A stretch of 24,401 bases of DNA from Gammaproteobacteria bacterium (GTDB lineage: Bacteria > Pseudomonadota > Gammaproteobacteria > Pseudomonadales > M0112), in contig SBFY01000171.1 of assembly GCA_006227085.1 (NCBI GenBank), forward strand, positions 1 to 24,401. The letters are read 5' to 3'. Below, in pieces: positions 13,549-21,835 of the stretch. A model generated the notes under the pieces. It did no database searches. It saw only the letters and a list, made by a program, of their open reading frames with translations, and was not told the origin of the DNA. Each line of letters starts with the position of its first letter. The first letter of the stretch is position 1. The position numbers and the translations under genes are program-made.

Positions 13549-15039
13549 TCAGGTGACTTTCCAGCTTCGCCCTTCAAAGTCGCGTTGTTCGGTCGCTTCA
13601 ATAATCAATTGCTGCAAGAAGGACTGGTCTTCCTTGTGGCGGGGATCGTCGGCAATTTCCCGTAAATAATCCCGGTCGATATTGGTGCGCGTCAGATGGA
13701 AAAGCTTGTGGTAGTAATCGTACAAGCTGTCTGGCAAGGGTGTGTCATAGCCGTAAACATTATTGGCAATCAGCCCTGCCTCTTCGGTTTGGCGTCGCAA
13801 ACTGATCGTAGGGGTCAGGCTCATGGTGCCATACCCCATGCAGCGCAGTTCTTGCGGTAATTCGAGCATCAGCTCAAAGGTGTCGCGGAGATCCTGCTCG
13901 GTATCGAAGGGCCCCTTGGAAATAATGTCAAACACACCCTCCAGTCCTGCCTCGACAATTTCCTGGCAGGCCTTGATGATGCGTTGTTTTTCAGTGGGCC
14001 GGTTGTAGTGCGCTTTCAGTAATCGTTCGCTGCCAGTTTGTATGCCCATGCCAACAGAGACACAGCCGTGTTCTTTCAGGTATTTCAGCAGGTCCAGTGT
14101 ATGGGTTGTTGGGTAGGTATAGCACCAGAACGGAAGTCCGATTTCTTCCTTGTAGCGCGGCAAAAACTCCTTGAGCCAACGTGGGTTGATAGTGAAAACA
14201 TCATCGAAAAACAACACTTTCCTGATGCCCAGTGTGGCTTTTGCCTGACGAAGCTCCTCCAATACCAATTCGGGTGAACGCCGACGCAAGGATTCCTTCT
14301 TGCCGAACATTTCCTGATAGCGACTTTCGATGCAAAACGAGCAGGAGAATGGGCATCCACGCTGCGTCATGATCGGATATTCGGCTCGAATGCCTCGCGG
14401 CAGGAACGGCGTTTTTGCTTGTTCTTCATCGATGAAGGTGAAGTGTTCGCGTTTCCAGCAAGGGATGGCGATGTTGTCAAGATTGACGAGCGGCCGCTTC
14501 GGGTTCTTGATGATGTTGCCGTTATCGTTAAACCAGGTGCCTGGGATGTTATCCAGTCGTTCATGACGATCAATGCGGTCAGCAAGCTCAACGATGATCT
14601 CTTCGCCTTCATTGGTGCAAAGCAAATCGGTATAGGCAATACAATTTTCAGGCTCCAGTGTTGGTGCCGTGCCGCCCCAGATCATGGGAACCGGGAATTC
14701 CTTGCGGAGTATCCCTGCAACGTGCGCATTCATCTCAATCAAAAGTGATGGGACACTCATACCAATGGCATCAGGATTGAATTTGCGCAATTCGTCACAT
14801 AGCAGTTTCAGTTCCTTGTCGGTGAAAGGGTGGTAGAGCATCCATACCATTTCCTGTCCATTGGGCATCACCATGCTTTCGCCGCCATCAAGATTGCCAC
14901 GGTTTTCCGGGCTGCGGATCAGGAACTCCTTGTACAAGTAGACGTGGGCCTCGTGGCCTGCACGCATCAACTCGCCAGCAAGTTGCGCTGAGCTCATGTT
15001 GAGTCCAGCAAAGATTTTAATGAGGGCGACTTTAGCCAT
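13549..15039 (-). CDS. Radical SAM protein with N-terminal B12-binding-type domain
   Basis: 496 residues. An N-terminal Rossmann-like domain (about 1-160, with PDAIGMSVPSLL and IWGGTAPTLEPE) is of the B12-binding type seen in radical SAM class B enzymes, but no DxHxxG base-off cobalamin motif is visible. The radical SAM core follows with RGCPFSCSFC (C229, C233, C236, the CxxxCxxC ligands of the 4Fe-4S cluster), KVLFFDDVF and VSVGMGIQTGSERLL. Its substrate is unknown; such proteins methylate or rearrange unactivated carbons. Start ATG at 15039; the Shine-Dalgarno is weak. It has its own promoter and lies 94 bases after cmoB. The TPR gene converges on it with a 24-base gap. Confidence 0.82.
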   Translation of the reverse strand: MAKVALIKIFAGLNMSSAQLAGELMRAGHEAHVYLYKEFLIRSPENRGNLDGGESMVMPNGQEMVWMLYHPFTDKELKLLCDELRKFNPDAIGMSVPSLLIEMNAHVAGILRKEFPVPMIWGGTAPTLEPENCIAYTDLLCTNEGEEIIVELADRIDRHERLDNIPGTWFNDNGNIIKNPKRPLVNLDNIAIPCWKREHFTFIDEEQAKTPFLPRGIRAEYPIMTQRGCPFSCSFCIESRYQEMFGKKESLRRRSPELVLEELRQAKATLGIRKVLFFDDVFTINPRWLKEFLPRYKEEIGLPFWCYTYPTTHTLDLLKYLKEHGCVSVGMGIQTGSERLLKAHYNRPTEKQRIIKACQEIVEAGLEGVFDIISKGPFDTEQDLRDTFELMLELPQELRCMGYGTMSLTPTISLRRQTEEAGLIANNVYGYDTPLPDSLYDYYHKLFHLTRTNIDRDYLREIADDPRHKEDQSFLQQLIIEATEQRDFEGRSWKVT

Positions 15040-15073
15040 AGGGGTTATGAGGTGGCGGCGTTAGCGGGATTTC

Positions 15074-15102
15074 ATTATTCAGCAAGATACTGGTGCTCGC
15101 AA
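15074..15102 (-). promoter_or_regulatory. Promoter of the radical SAM gene
   Basis: On the minus strand TTGCGA (15102-15097) and AATAAT (15079-15074, 5/6) are separated by exactly 17 bases, 35 bases before the ATG at 15039. This suggests transcription independent of cmoAB. Confidence 0.5.
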
Positions 15103-15133
15103 CAGAGAGGCCTTCGCCCTACAGCGTAAGTGG

Positions 15134-16117
15134 TTATAGGGTGTCTGGCGAGAGCGATACGCGGCAGACCAGGATGGCTCGCACCGGCGCCGGGTAACCT
15201 TCAACGGTTTTGCCGGGATCCGCAGGGTCCAGGAAATCCGCCAATGACTGGAACGTCATCCAGTCGGTAGCGCGCTGTTCGCCGGTTGTGGTGGCGGTGA
15301 CATCAACGGTGCGGACATCGGCGAAGCCGGCCTCGCGCAACCATTGTTCCAGTACGGGAATCGAGGGGATGGCCCAGACATTGCGCATCTGGGCATAACG
15401 GTCCTTGGGGATCAGGACGCCATCATGCCCCTGGGGTAGCACCAGTGTCTCCAGTACCAGCTCGCCACCGGGTGCGAGGGCATCGCGCAGTTCGGCCAGG
15501 TGTTCGAGGTGATCACGACGGTGGTACAGCACGCCCATCGAGAACACGGTGTCGAACGCCTGTAACGGGCGCGGCAGTTGTTCGCTCTTGAGTGGCAGGA
15601 TATCGGCCTGCAGGGGGCCGAAGTAACGGCGCAGCGCTTCAAACTGGTAGATGAAGCGCAGTGTCGGGTCGATGCCCAGGGCGTAGCGTGCACCAGCGCC
15701 CAGCATGCGCAGCAGGTAATAACCATTACCGCAGCCAACATCGAGGATGGTGCGCCCCTGCAATGGCGACAAGTGAGGCGCCAGGCGCTGCCATTTCCAG
15801 TCGGAACGCCACTCGGTATCGATGTGCACACCGAACAGGTCGAATGGGCCCTTGCGCCATGGATGCAATTGCATCAGCGTGTCACGCAGGCATTGCTGCG
15901 CGCGCGCATCGCAATGACCGGTTGCACGTGGGCAATCCATTTCCAGGCTGATGTCATCGACAGTGATGGCAGGCAGGGCATCCAGGGCGTGCTGCCACAC
16001 TAATTCATCACCGTGCTGTGCCGGTTGGTAGGCAATATCGAGTGCTTGTTGCAACGCCGCGTGATGCGGAACTAATGCACCCGGCAATATCCGCTGGCGA
16101 AAAGCATCGAACAGCAT
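15134..16117 (-). CDS. cmoB: tRNA uridine-34 carboxymethyltransferase CmoB
   Basis: Transfers the carboxymethyl group of carboxy-SAM to 5-hydroxyuridine-34 in tRNA, giving 5-oxyacetyluridine for wobble decoding. 327 residues (E. coli CmoB 323). Family features: the segment LHPWRKGPFDLFGVHIDTEW before the methyltransferase fold, then DVGCGNGYYLLRMLG, GIDPTLRFIYQFEALRRY, FSMGVLYHRRDHLEHLAEL and IPKDRYAQMRNVWAIPS. The ATG at 16117 overlaps the cmoA stop by one base (TGATG), a coupled pair matching the order of the pathway. Confidence 0.96.
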   Translation of the reverse strand: MLFDAFRQRILPGALVPHHAALQQALDIAYQPAQHGDELVWQHALDALPAITVDDISLEMDCPRATGHCDARAQQCLRDTLMQLHPWRKGPFDLFGVHIDTEWRSDWKWQRLAPHLSPLQGRTILDVGCGNGYYLLRMLGAGARYALGIDPTLRFIYQFEALRRYFGPLQADILPLKSEQLPRPLQAFDTVFSMGVLYHRRDHLEHLAELRDALAPGGELVLETLVLPQGHDGVLIPKDRYAQMRNVWAIPSIPVLEQWLREAGFADVRTVDVTATTTGEQRATDWMTFQSLADFLDPADPGKTVEGYPAPVRAILVCRVSLSPDTL

Positions 16118-16842
16118 CAGCGCACAGCCAGCAGCGAAATGAAATTAAAACACTGGAACCATGGCACGACGTGCGAGAAGCCTGCTTGTTGCAACCGTGC
16201 GATGTGGGTATCGAGTGTGTCTGGCACCAGCACATTATCCAGCGCGCTGCGCTTCTGGGCGATTTCCAGTTCGCTGTACCCTTGCGCACGTTTGAAGCCG
16301 TGGTGCAGGTCAATAAGCGTTTGGTTGTCGCCGGCATCCGGCAGCTGGATTTTTTCCGACAGGATCAAGGCGCCGCCCGGTAATAAGGCTTCTGCCATGC
16401 GCGTGAGCAGGGGCAGGCGATCAGTGGGTGGGATGAACTGCAAAGTCAGGTTGAAGGTCATCAGCGAAGCCGGTGATTCAAACACGACCTGGCGAATATC
16501 ATCGCAGAGCAGGCTGACCGGGGTGGTCGACGTATCCATTGCGATGTTCGTTTGCGCGCGTTCAATCATGGCGGGTGCATTATCAATTGCGATGATGCGT
16601 GAACCGTCCGGTGCCGCATGCCGCATCGCCAGTGTGGAGGCGCCCAGTGAACAACCGAGATCGTACAAGTTGGTATCGGGCTTGGCGTATTCGCGGGTGA
16701 TCACGCTGATCATATCCAGCAGCAGGCCATAACCCGGCACGGAGCGGGCAATCATGTCGGCAAACACTTGCGCTACGTGCGCATCAAATCGGAAGGCGTC
16801 GATGCGTGCGCGGGTTTGGGCATACAGGCGATCTTCAGTCAT
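16117..16842 (-). CDS. cmoA: Carboxy-S-adenosyl-L-methionine synthase CmoA
   Basis: Makes carboxy-SAM from SAM and prephenate, the donor used by CmoB. 241 residues (E. coli CmoA 247). Features include the N-terminal AHVAQVFADMIARSVPGYGLLLDMI, the SAM loop DLGCSLGASTLA and MTFNLTLQFIPPTDR. It is the first gene of the cmoAB pair, coupled to cmoB by TGATG. It is divergent from purT across a 63-base gap that must hold both promoters. Confidence 0.96.
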   Translation of the reverse strand: MTEDRLYAQTRARIDAFRFDAHVAQVFADMIARSVPGYGLLLDMISVITREYAKPDTNLYDLGCSLGASTLAMRHAAPDGSRIIAIDNAPAMIERAQTNIAMDTSTTPVSLLCDDIRQVVFESPASLMTFNLTLQFIPPTDRLPLLTRMAEALLPGGALILSEKIQLPDAGDNQTLIDLHHGFKRAQGYSELEIAQKRSALDNVLVPDTLDTHIARLQQAGFSHVVPWFQCFNFISLLAVR

Positions 16843-16871
16843 GGTGTGTGCGGTCAGTCGATCCGGGCTGT

Positions 16872-16899
16872 TATGATACTACCCTTGCGAACGCGGAGG
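16872..16899 (+). promoter_or_regulatory. -10 element and ribosome site of purT
   Basis: TATGAT at 16872-16877 is a 5/6 -10 match; no good -35 lies 17 bases upstream. GGAGG at 16895-16899, 6 bases before the ATG at 16906, is a strong ribosome site and fixes the purT start. The gap is shared with divergent cmoA. I see no convincing PurR operator. Confidence 0.4.
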
Positions 16900-16905
16900 T
16901 TTGTC

Positions 16906-18135
16906 ATGACGATTGGTTCCCCCAAACACCCGGTGACCCGCCTGGGCACGCCCTTGTCCCCATCGGCTGTCAGGGTCATGCTGCTCGGGGCCGGCGAGCT
17001 CGGCAAGGAAGTGATCATCGCCCTGCAGCGGCTGGGTGTGGAGACCATCGCGGTGGATCGCTATGCCCACGCGCCGGGCATGCAGGTCGCCCACCGCAGC
17101 CATGTCATCACCATGACCGATGCGCAGGCACTGCGCCGCGTGATCGAGCATGAGAAGCCACATCTGGTCGTACCCGAGATTGAGGCGATCGCCACCGACA
17201 TGCTGGCGGAGATCGAGCGCGAAGGTCTTGCGGAAGTGATCCCGACTGCGCGTGCCACCCAGCTCACCATGAACCGCGAAGGCATCCGCCGTCTTGCTGC
17301 GGAAACGCTTGGCCTGCCCACTTCGCCTTATGCGTTTGCCGATTCGCTGCAAAGCCTGCAGGCGGCGATCGATAACGGCATCGGTTATCCCTGTCTGGTG
17401 AAGCCGGTGATGTCGTCATCCGGCAAGGGCCAGAGCCTGCTGAAAGGCCCTGCCGATGTGCAAGCAGCCTGGGATTATTCGCAGCAAGGTGGTCGTGTCG
17501 CCAACAGCCGCATCATCGTCGAAGGCTTTGTCGATTTTGACTACGAGATTACCCAGCTTACCGTGCGTGCCTTGAATGCCACGGGTGAGGTGGAAACACA
17601 CTTCTGTGAGCCGGTCGGTCATCGCCAGGTCAATGGTGACTATGTGGAATCGTGGCAGCCGCAGCCGATGAGTGTTGTCGCGAAAGGGAAAGCACAGGTG
17701 ATGGCGAAGGCGGTAACGGATAATCTCGGCGGCCGTGGTTTGTTTGGCGTCGAATTGTTTGTGAAAGGAGATGATGTGTGGTTCTCTGAAGTGAGCCCGC
17801 GTCCGCACGATACCGGCCTGGTGACGCTCGCTTCGCAATATTTTTCCGAATTTGAATTGCACGCCCGCGCGATCCTCGGCTTGCCGGTCAATACCGCATT
17901 GAAAACGCCGGGGGCTTCCGCTGTGATTTATGGTGGTATGGATGCCACCGGCATCGCCTTTGAAGGCGTGGCAGAGGCTTTGTCCGTGCCCGGCAGTGAC
18001 CTGCGCTTGTTTGGCAAACCAGAAAGCTTCAGCAAGCGCCGCATGGGTGTCGCCGTGGCGCAGGGCAAGGATATTGAGGAAGCACTGCAGCGCGCGAAAG
18101 CAGCGGCGGGGAAAGTGCAGCCGGTGAAAGGCTGA
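16906..18135 (+). CDS. purT: Formate-dependent phosphoribosylglycinamide formyltransferase PurT
   Basis: Converts GAR plus formate and ATP to formyl-GAR in purine biosynthesis; the folate-independent alternative to PurN. 409 residues (E. coli PurT 392). The N-terminal domain shows LGTPLSPSAVRVMLLGAGELGKEV and VDRYAHAPGMQVAHRSHVI; the central ATP-grasp domain has YPCLVKPVMSSSGKGQSLL and the metal/ATP-binding GLFGVELFVKGDDVWFSEVSPRPHDTG. The open frame extends upstream to 16768, overlapping cmoA, but that part is not PurT-like and the ribosome site supports 16906. It converges on a small membrane protein gene with a 10-base gap and no terminator. Confidence 0.96.
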   Translation: MTIGSPKHPVTRLGTPLSPSAVRVMLLGAGELGKEVIIALQRLGVETIAVDRYAHAPGMQVAHRSHVITMTDAQALRRVIEHEKPHLVVPEIEAIATDMLAEIEREGLAEVIPTARATQLTMNREGIRRLAAETLGLPTSPYAFADSLQSLQAAIDNGIGYPCLVKPVMSSSGKGQSLLKGPADVQAAWDYSQQGGRVANSRIIVEGFVDFDYEITQLTVRALNATGEVETHFCEPVGHRQVNGDYVESWQPQPMSVVAKGKAQVMAKAVTDNLGGRGLFGVELFVKGDDVWFSEVSPRPHDTGLVTLASQYFSEFELHARAILGLPVNTALKTPGASAVIYGGMDATGIAFEGVAEALSVPGSDLRLFGKPESFSKRRMGVAVAQGKDIEEALQRAKAAAGKVQPVKG

Positions 18136-18145
18136 GCCGGTCTGC

Positions 18146-18391
18146 TTAATACCCCATCAACTTCAGCGCCACATACGGCGCGAGATTGAACACCAGCACC
18201 AGGATCTTGTAGTGGCCGAGGTACTGGAAATACGCGCGCAATAACTCCGCTTCATTGAGGCCGGAAATGCGGCTGTGGAGTTGCACAATCCATGGCCGCG
18301 CCGCGGTCAGGGCCAGCGTGCTCACCGCCAGCAGCCCGGCATTGAGGATCAGGCACCAGCCCAGCAGGGTGGTCAGGGTGTCCCATGGCAT
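18146..18391 (-). CDS. DUF6868 family small membrane protein
   Basis: 81 residues with two hydrophobic segments, about 6-30 (LTTLLGWCLILNAGLLAVST) and 58-78 (ILVLVFNLAPYVALKLMGY), joined by a polar loop with ISGLNEAELLRAYFQYLGHYK. This matches the DUF6868 family pattern as I know it; function is unknown. The ATG at 18391 has GGAG 6 bases upstream; the longer in-frame start at 18457 has no support. It is divergent from the PQQ dehydrogenase across a 138-base region with a large inverted repeat. Confidence 0.75.
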   Translation of the reverse strand: MPWDTLTTLLGWCLILNAGLLAVSTLALTAARPWIVQLHSRISGLNEAELLRAYFQYLGHYKILVLVFNLAPYVALKLMGY

Positions 18392-18478
18392 CGCGGTCTC
18401 CGTCCGGTCCCTTGTATGGATATGGTCAGGGTAGCGGCTTGGATGGGGGATTACCAAACCGTCAGTTGCGGGGCCGGA

Positions 18479-18506
18479 AAGGTCGTATACTATGGTATAC
18501 GACCTT
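18479..18506. promoter_or_regulatory. Perfect 12+12 bp inverted repeat upstream of the PQQ alcohol dehydrogenase
   Basis: Arms AAGGTCGTATAC and GTATACGACCTT are perfect complements separated by TATG. TATACT (18486-18491) or TATGGT (18491-18496) inside it could be the -10, so a bound dimeric repressor would block the promoter. It ends 23 bases before the ATG at 18530. GTATAC arms resemble operators of some GntR-family regulators, but no GntR gene is in the window. Confidence 0.6.
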
Positions 18507-18529
18507 GAAACCGGATCAGGACGCTGTTC

Positions 18530-20704
18530 ATGACTTACCGTGTGTTCCCGGCCCTGCGTGTGGCCGCTGCCGCTTTTGCCTTGTTATCCGCTGCCAGCCT
18601 GCAGGCGGCTCCAGTGACTGCCGAACGAATCGCCGAAGCCAATGCCGATGAGTGGCTGAGCCATGGCCGTGACTATTCCGAAACCCGCTTCAGCCCGCTG
18701 GCAGACATCACCGCGCAGAACGTCAAGCAGCTCGGCCTGGCCTGGTCGTTTGAATACCCCGATAACCGCGGCCTCGAAGCCACCCCGGTCGTCGCCGATG
18801 GCGTGCTGTACACCTCCGGTGCCTGGAGCCGTGTGTTTGCGCTCGATGCCACCAGCGGTGAACTGCTCTGGTCCTATGACCCGAAAGTGCCACGCCAGTG
18901 GGGTGTGCGTGCCTGCTGCGGCCCGGTCAATCGTGGTGTGGCGATCTGGGAAGACAAGGTATTCGTCGGCACCCTCGATGGCTATCTGGTCGCGCTGGAT
19001 CGCGCCACCGGTGCCGAAGCCTGGCGCACACTGACCATCGACCCCAGCAAGGATTACAGCATCACCGGTGCCCCGCGGGTGGTGAACGGCCGGGTGCTGA
19101 TCGGTAATGGCGGTGCGGAACTGGGCGTGCGCGGTTATGTGTCGGCGTATGACGCGCAAACCGGTGAACTGGCCTGGCGGTTTTACACCGTGCCCGGCAA
19201 CCCGGCCGACGCTTTTGAAAATGCAGCGATGGAAAAAGCCGCTGCGACCTGGAACGGTGAATGGTGGAAGCTAGGCGGTGGTGGCACCGTGTGGGATTCA
19301 ATGGCCTTCGACCCGCAACTGAACCTCGTCTATATCGGTGTCGGTAACGGCTCGCCCTGGAACCAGCACATCCGCAGTCCCGGTGGTGGCGATAACCTCT
19401 ACCTGTCTTCCATCGTTGCACTGAATGCCGATACCGGTGACTACGTGTGGCACTACCAGACCACACCCGGCGAGATGTGGGATTACACCGCCACGCAGCA
19501 GATGATCCTCGCGGATATCGAATGGCAGGGCCAAACCCGCCAAGTCATCATGCAGGCGCCGAAAAACGGTTTCTTCTTTATTGTCGATCGCGCAACCGGT
19601 GAATACCTGTCAGCCATCCCGTTTGCCAAAGTGCAGTGGGCCACGCATTACGACGATAACGGCCGCCCGGTGGAAAACCCGAAGGCACGCTACCAGACCG
19701 AAGCGATCAGCCTGACACCCGCTGCTATCGGCAGTCACAACTGGCATTCCATGTCATACAGCCCGCAAACGGGGTTGGTGTATATCCCGGTGCTGAACAG
19801 CCTGATGGAATACGACCCCATTCCGAAAAGCGAATTCAAACCGCAGCAGCGTCACTTCAACATCGGCGTGGAAATCCCGGGCCCGCAATTTATCGGCCCG
19901 CGTTTCATGCAAATGCTGAAAGAAAAAGTGAGCCGCGGTGAACTGGTGGCCTGGGATCCGGTCAAGCAGCAACGCGTGTGGTCGCACAAGCACGCGCGCA
20001 CCTGGAATGGCGGTACCCTGGCCACTGCCGGCGACCTTGTATTCCAGGGCACCGCTGACCAGCAATTCATGGCGTTTGATGCGAAAAATGGTGAAGTGCT
20101 GTGGCAGCAGGATATCCAGCTGGGGGTGATTGCCGCGCCTGTGACGTATCGCGTCAATGGTGAACAGTATGTGGCGATCAATGCCAAGTGGGGCGGTGCA
20201 TTCCCGTTGGCATTTGGTGTCGAACCCATGCCCGGTCTCGATAAAGGCCGCTTGCTGGTATTCAAGTTGGATGGTGACGCGGTGTTGCCAGAAGCCGCAC
20301 GCATTGCGCCCAAGCGGTTCACGACGGAGCCACCGGCATTGGCAATCACCGATAAAGCCTCGCTCGCGAAAGGCAAACGCCTGTACGACATTTATTGCGC
20401 ACGCTGTCATGGCAATGGCGCCATCGGTGGCGGCATTACCCCGGACCTGCGCCATATGGATGCCGCCAAGCACGCCATTTTCAAGAACATCGTTCACGAT
20501 GGCTTGTTGGAGTTTGGTGGCATGATCGGTTTCCAGGATGTGCTGGATGAGCCGCAAACCGAACTGGTGCGCAATTACATCCTGCAGGAAGCACATGCCG
20601 GCTATGAAGAACAGCAAACCTTCGACGGCTGGTGGGGCAAGTTACGCTGGTGGTGGTATGACAAGCTGTCGAGCTTGCTGGCCTGGCTTGCTGACAAGCA
20701 ATAA
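18530..20704 (+). CDS. PQQ-dependent alcohol dehydrogenase with C-terminal cytochrome c (type II quinohemoprotein)
   Basis: Periplasmic oxidation of alcohols, passing electrons from PQQ to a covalent haem c. 724 residues. Signal peptide (about 1-27, ending LQAA), then the eight-bladed propeller: vicinal disulfide C129-C130 in RACCGPVNRG, Glu197 in NGGAE and Asn273 in GVGNGSPWN (calcium/PQQ site), and probable catalytic Asp288 in SPGGGDNLY. The C-terminal cytochrome domain carries CARCH (C623, C626, H627) with a probable Met ligand in FGGMIGF. This layout is type II, soluble alcohol dehydrogenase (ethanol/butanol type). The last residues are Trp-rich (GWWGKLRWWWYDKLSSLLAWL) and might touch the membrane. 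An AraC regulator follows after 18 bases. Actual substrate unknown; no PQQ synthesis genes are in view. Confidence 0.93.
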   Translation: MTYRVFPALRVAAAAFALLSAASLQAAPVTAERIAEANADEWLSHGRDYSETRFSPLADITAQNVKQLGLAWSFEYPDNRGLEATPVVADGVLYTSGAWSRVFALDATSGELLWSYDPKVPRQWGVRACCGPVNRGVAIWEDKVFVGTLDGYLVALDRATGAEAWRTLTIDPSKDYSITGAPRVVNGRVLIGNGGAELGVRGYVSAYDAQTGELAWRFYTVPGNPADAFENAAMEKAAATWNGEWWKLGGGGTVWDSMAFDPQLNLVYIGVGNGSPWNQHIRSPGGGDNLYLSSIVALNADTGDYVWHYQTTPGEMWDYTATQQMILADIEWQGQTRQVIMQAPKNGFFFIVDRATGEYLSAIPFAKVQWATHYDDNGRPVENPKARYQTEAISLTPAAIGSHNWHSMSYSPQTGLVYIPVLNSLMEYDPIPKSEFKPQQRHFNIGVEIPGPQFIGPRFMQMLKEKVSRGELVAWDPVKQQRVWSHKHARTWNGGTLATAGDLVFQGTADQQFMAFDAKNGEVLWQQDIQLGVIAAPVTYRVNGEQYVAINAKWGGAFPLAFGVEPMPGLDKGRLLVFKLDGDAVLPEAARIAPKRFTTEPPALAITDKASLAKGKRLYDIYCARCHGNGAIGGGITPDLRHMDAAKHAIFKNIVHDGLLEFGGMIGFQDVLDEPQTELVRNYILQEAHAGYEEQQTFDGWWGKLRWWWYDKLSSLLAWLADKQ

Positions 20705-20722
20705 CCCGCTGGCAGGCAAGGC

Positions 20723-21760
20723 GTGAAAACCCCGTTCGCCTTTTCTGCCAGTAACCTGCGCCAGCCCAAGCGGTTGGCGTGTGGGCTGATCCCGTTGTTG
20801 AACATGTTGCGCGATCACGATGTGGACATGGATGCCGTGATCGCGCCCGCTGGCATTCGCCACGCCGAATTGATTGACCCGGCCTTCACCATCACGCTGG
20901 AGCAGGAACTCACCATCATCGAACAAGCGCTGCCGGCGATCGATGCCCCGGCCGCGAGTCTCAGGCTTGGCAGTTATTACCACCTGCATCATTTTTCGGT
21001 ACTGGGTCTGGCGATGCGTGCCTGCAACACCCTGGGCGATGTGCTGGCCTTGATCGTGCGCTATCCGCGATTGGTCTGGGGGATTTGTGAAAGCGCCGGG
21101 AAAATGGAACGCGGCGTCATTGATTTCGAGCTGCGTGCTGGCGAAAGCCGCGTCGAGCGTTTCCTGCTCGAGCGTGACATGGCCTGTGTGAAAATCCTGT
21201 TCGGTGAAGTGCTGCAAGCCGATTTCAATTTGCTGGAAGTGCGTTTCGCGCATGAGGCGCCGGACAATGCCAGTGCTTACGAACTGTTTTTCCAATGCCC
21301 GGTGCAGTTTGCTGCCGGCAGTTCCGGTCTGCGTTTTTCTGTCGCGGAACTTGAACGTACCGTGCCAACCGCCGACCCGATCTCAAAGGAATTCTACGAA
21401 GCCCAGTGTGCGCGACTCTCCTCATCCATGGACGAACCGTTCCGCTACAGCCGGCTGGTGCGCGACCGCCTGATGTGCAGCACGCCGGTGCCGTCATTGG
21501 AAGCCTTGTCGGAATCGCTCGGTATTGAAGCGCGCAGCTTGCAGCGTTACCTGAAAAAAGAAGGTGACACCTTCAGTAACCTCTTGCGCGATGTGCGCCT
21601 GCGCCGTGCCACTGACCGCTTGCGTTACAGCGACATGGCGATGGAAGCGATTGCCGAAGAACTGGGCTTCAGTGATGCGGTGGCGTTTTCACACGCCTTC
21701 AAGGAGTGGACGGGGGCGTCGCCACGGCAGTGGCGGGCAGGTGAGCGGGATCAAAAATAA
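20723..21760 (+). CDS. AraC-family transcriptional regulator (Arabinose_bd-type sensor domain)
   Basis: 345 residues. The N-terminal sensor half (about 15-200, GLIPLLNMLRDHDVDMDAVIAPAGI and later YPRLVWGICESAG) is of the Arabinose_bd type found in OruR/ArgR-like AraC regulators. The C-terminal part has two helix-turn-helix units: VPSLEALSESLGIEARSLQRYLKKEG and AMEAIAEELGFSDAVAFSHAFKEWTGASPRQWR, the AraC signature. The start is GTG at 20723, with a weak AAGG nearby. It begins 18 bases after the dehydrogenase stop and so is probably co-transcribed, a plausible local regulator of alcohol oxidation. It may not be the protein reading the inverted repeat before the dehydrogenase, since AraC proteins usually bind direct repeats. 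Confidence 0.9.
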   Translation: MKTPFAFSASNLRQPKRLACGLIPLLNMLRDHDVDMDAVIAPAGIRHAELIDPAFTITLEQELTIIEQALPAIDAPAASLRLGSYYHLHHFSVLGLAMRACNTLGDVLALIVRYPRLVWGICESAGKMERGVIDFELRAGESRVERFLLERDMACVKILFGEVLQADFNLLEVRFAHEAPDNASAYELFFQCPVQFAAGSSGLRFSVAELERTVPTADPISKEFYEAQCARLSSSMDEPFRYSRLVRDRLMCSTPVPSLEALSESLGIEARSLQRYLKKEGDTFSNLLRDVRLRRATDRLRYSDMAMEAIAEELGFSDAVAFSHAFKEWTGASPRQWRAGERDQK

Positions 21761-21835
21761 TTTTCCCTGCTTTTCTGTGGATGGCGCAGGGGTGCTAATC
21801 TAGGCCTGTATCCTGTATCGCAGACCCCAAGGCAC

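Noticed and set aside
16878..16900. Possible PurR operator before purT
   Set aside because: Only a fragment (TTGCGAACGC) resembles the PurR consensus and it has no proper dyad.
16768..16905. N-terminal extension of purT into cmoA
   Set aside because: Not PurT-like in sequence, lacks a ribosome site, and the ATG at 16906 has GGAGG at 6 bases.
19754..20617. 287-codon minus-strand frame inside the PQQ dehydrogenase
   Set aside because: It is antisense to a clearly functional quinohemoprotein; length comes from the high-GC codon pattern.
21803..21822. Tandem CCTGTATCCTGTATC repeat before nhaP2, considered as a PHO-type box
   Set aside because: The period is 7 bp, not 11, and the half-sites do not match CTGTCAY.
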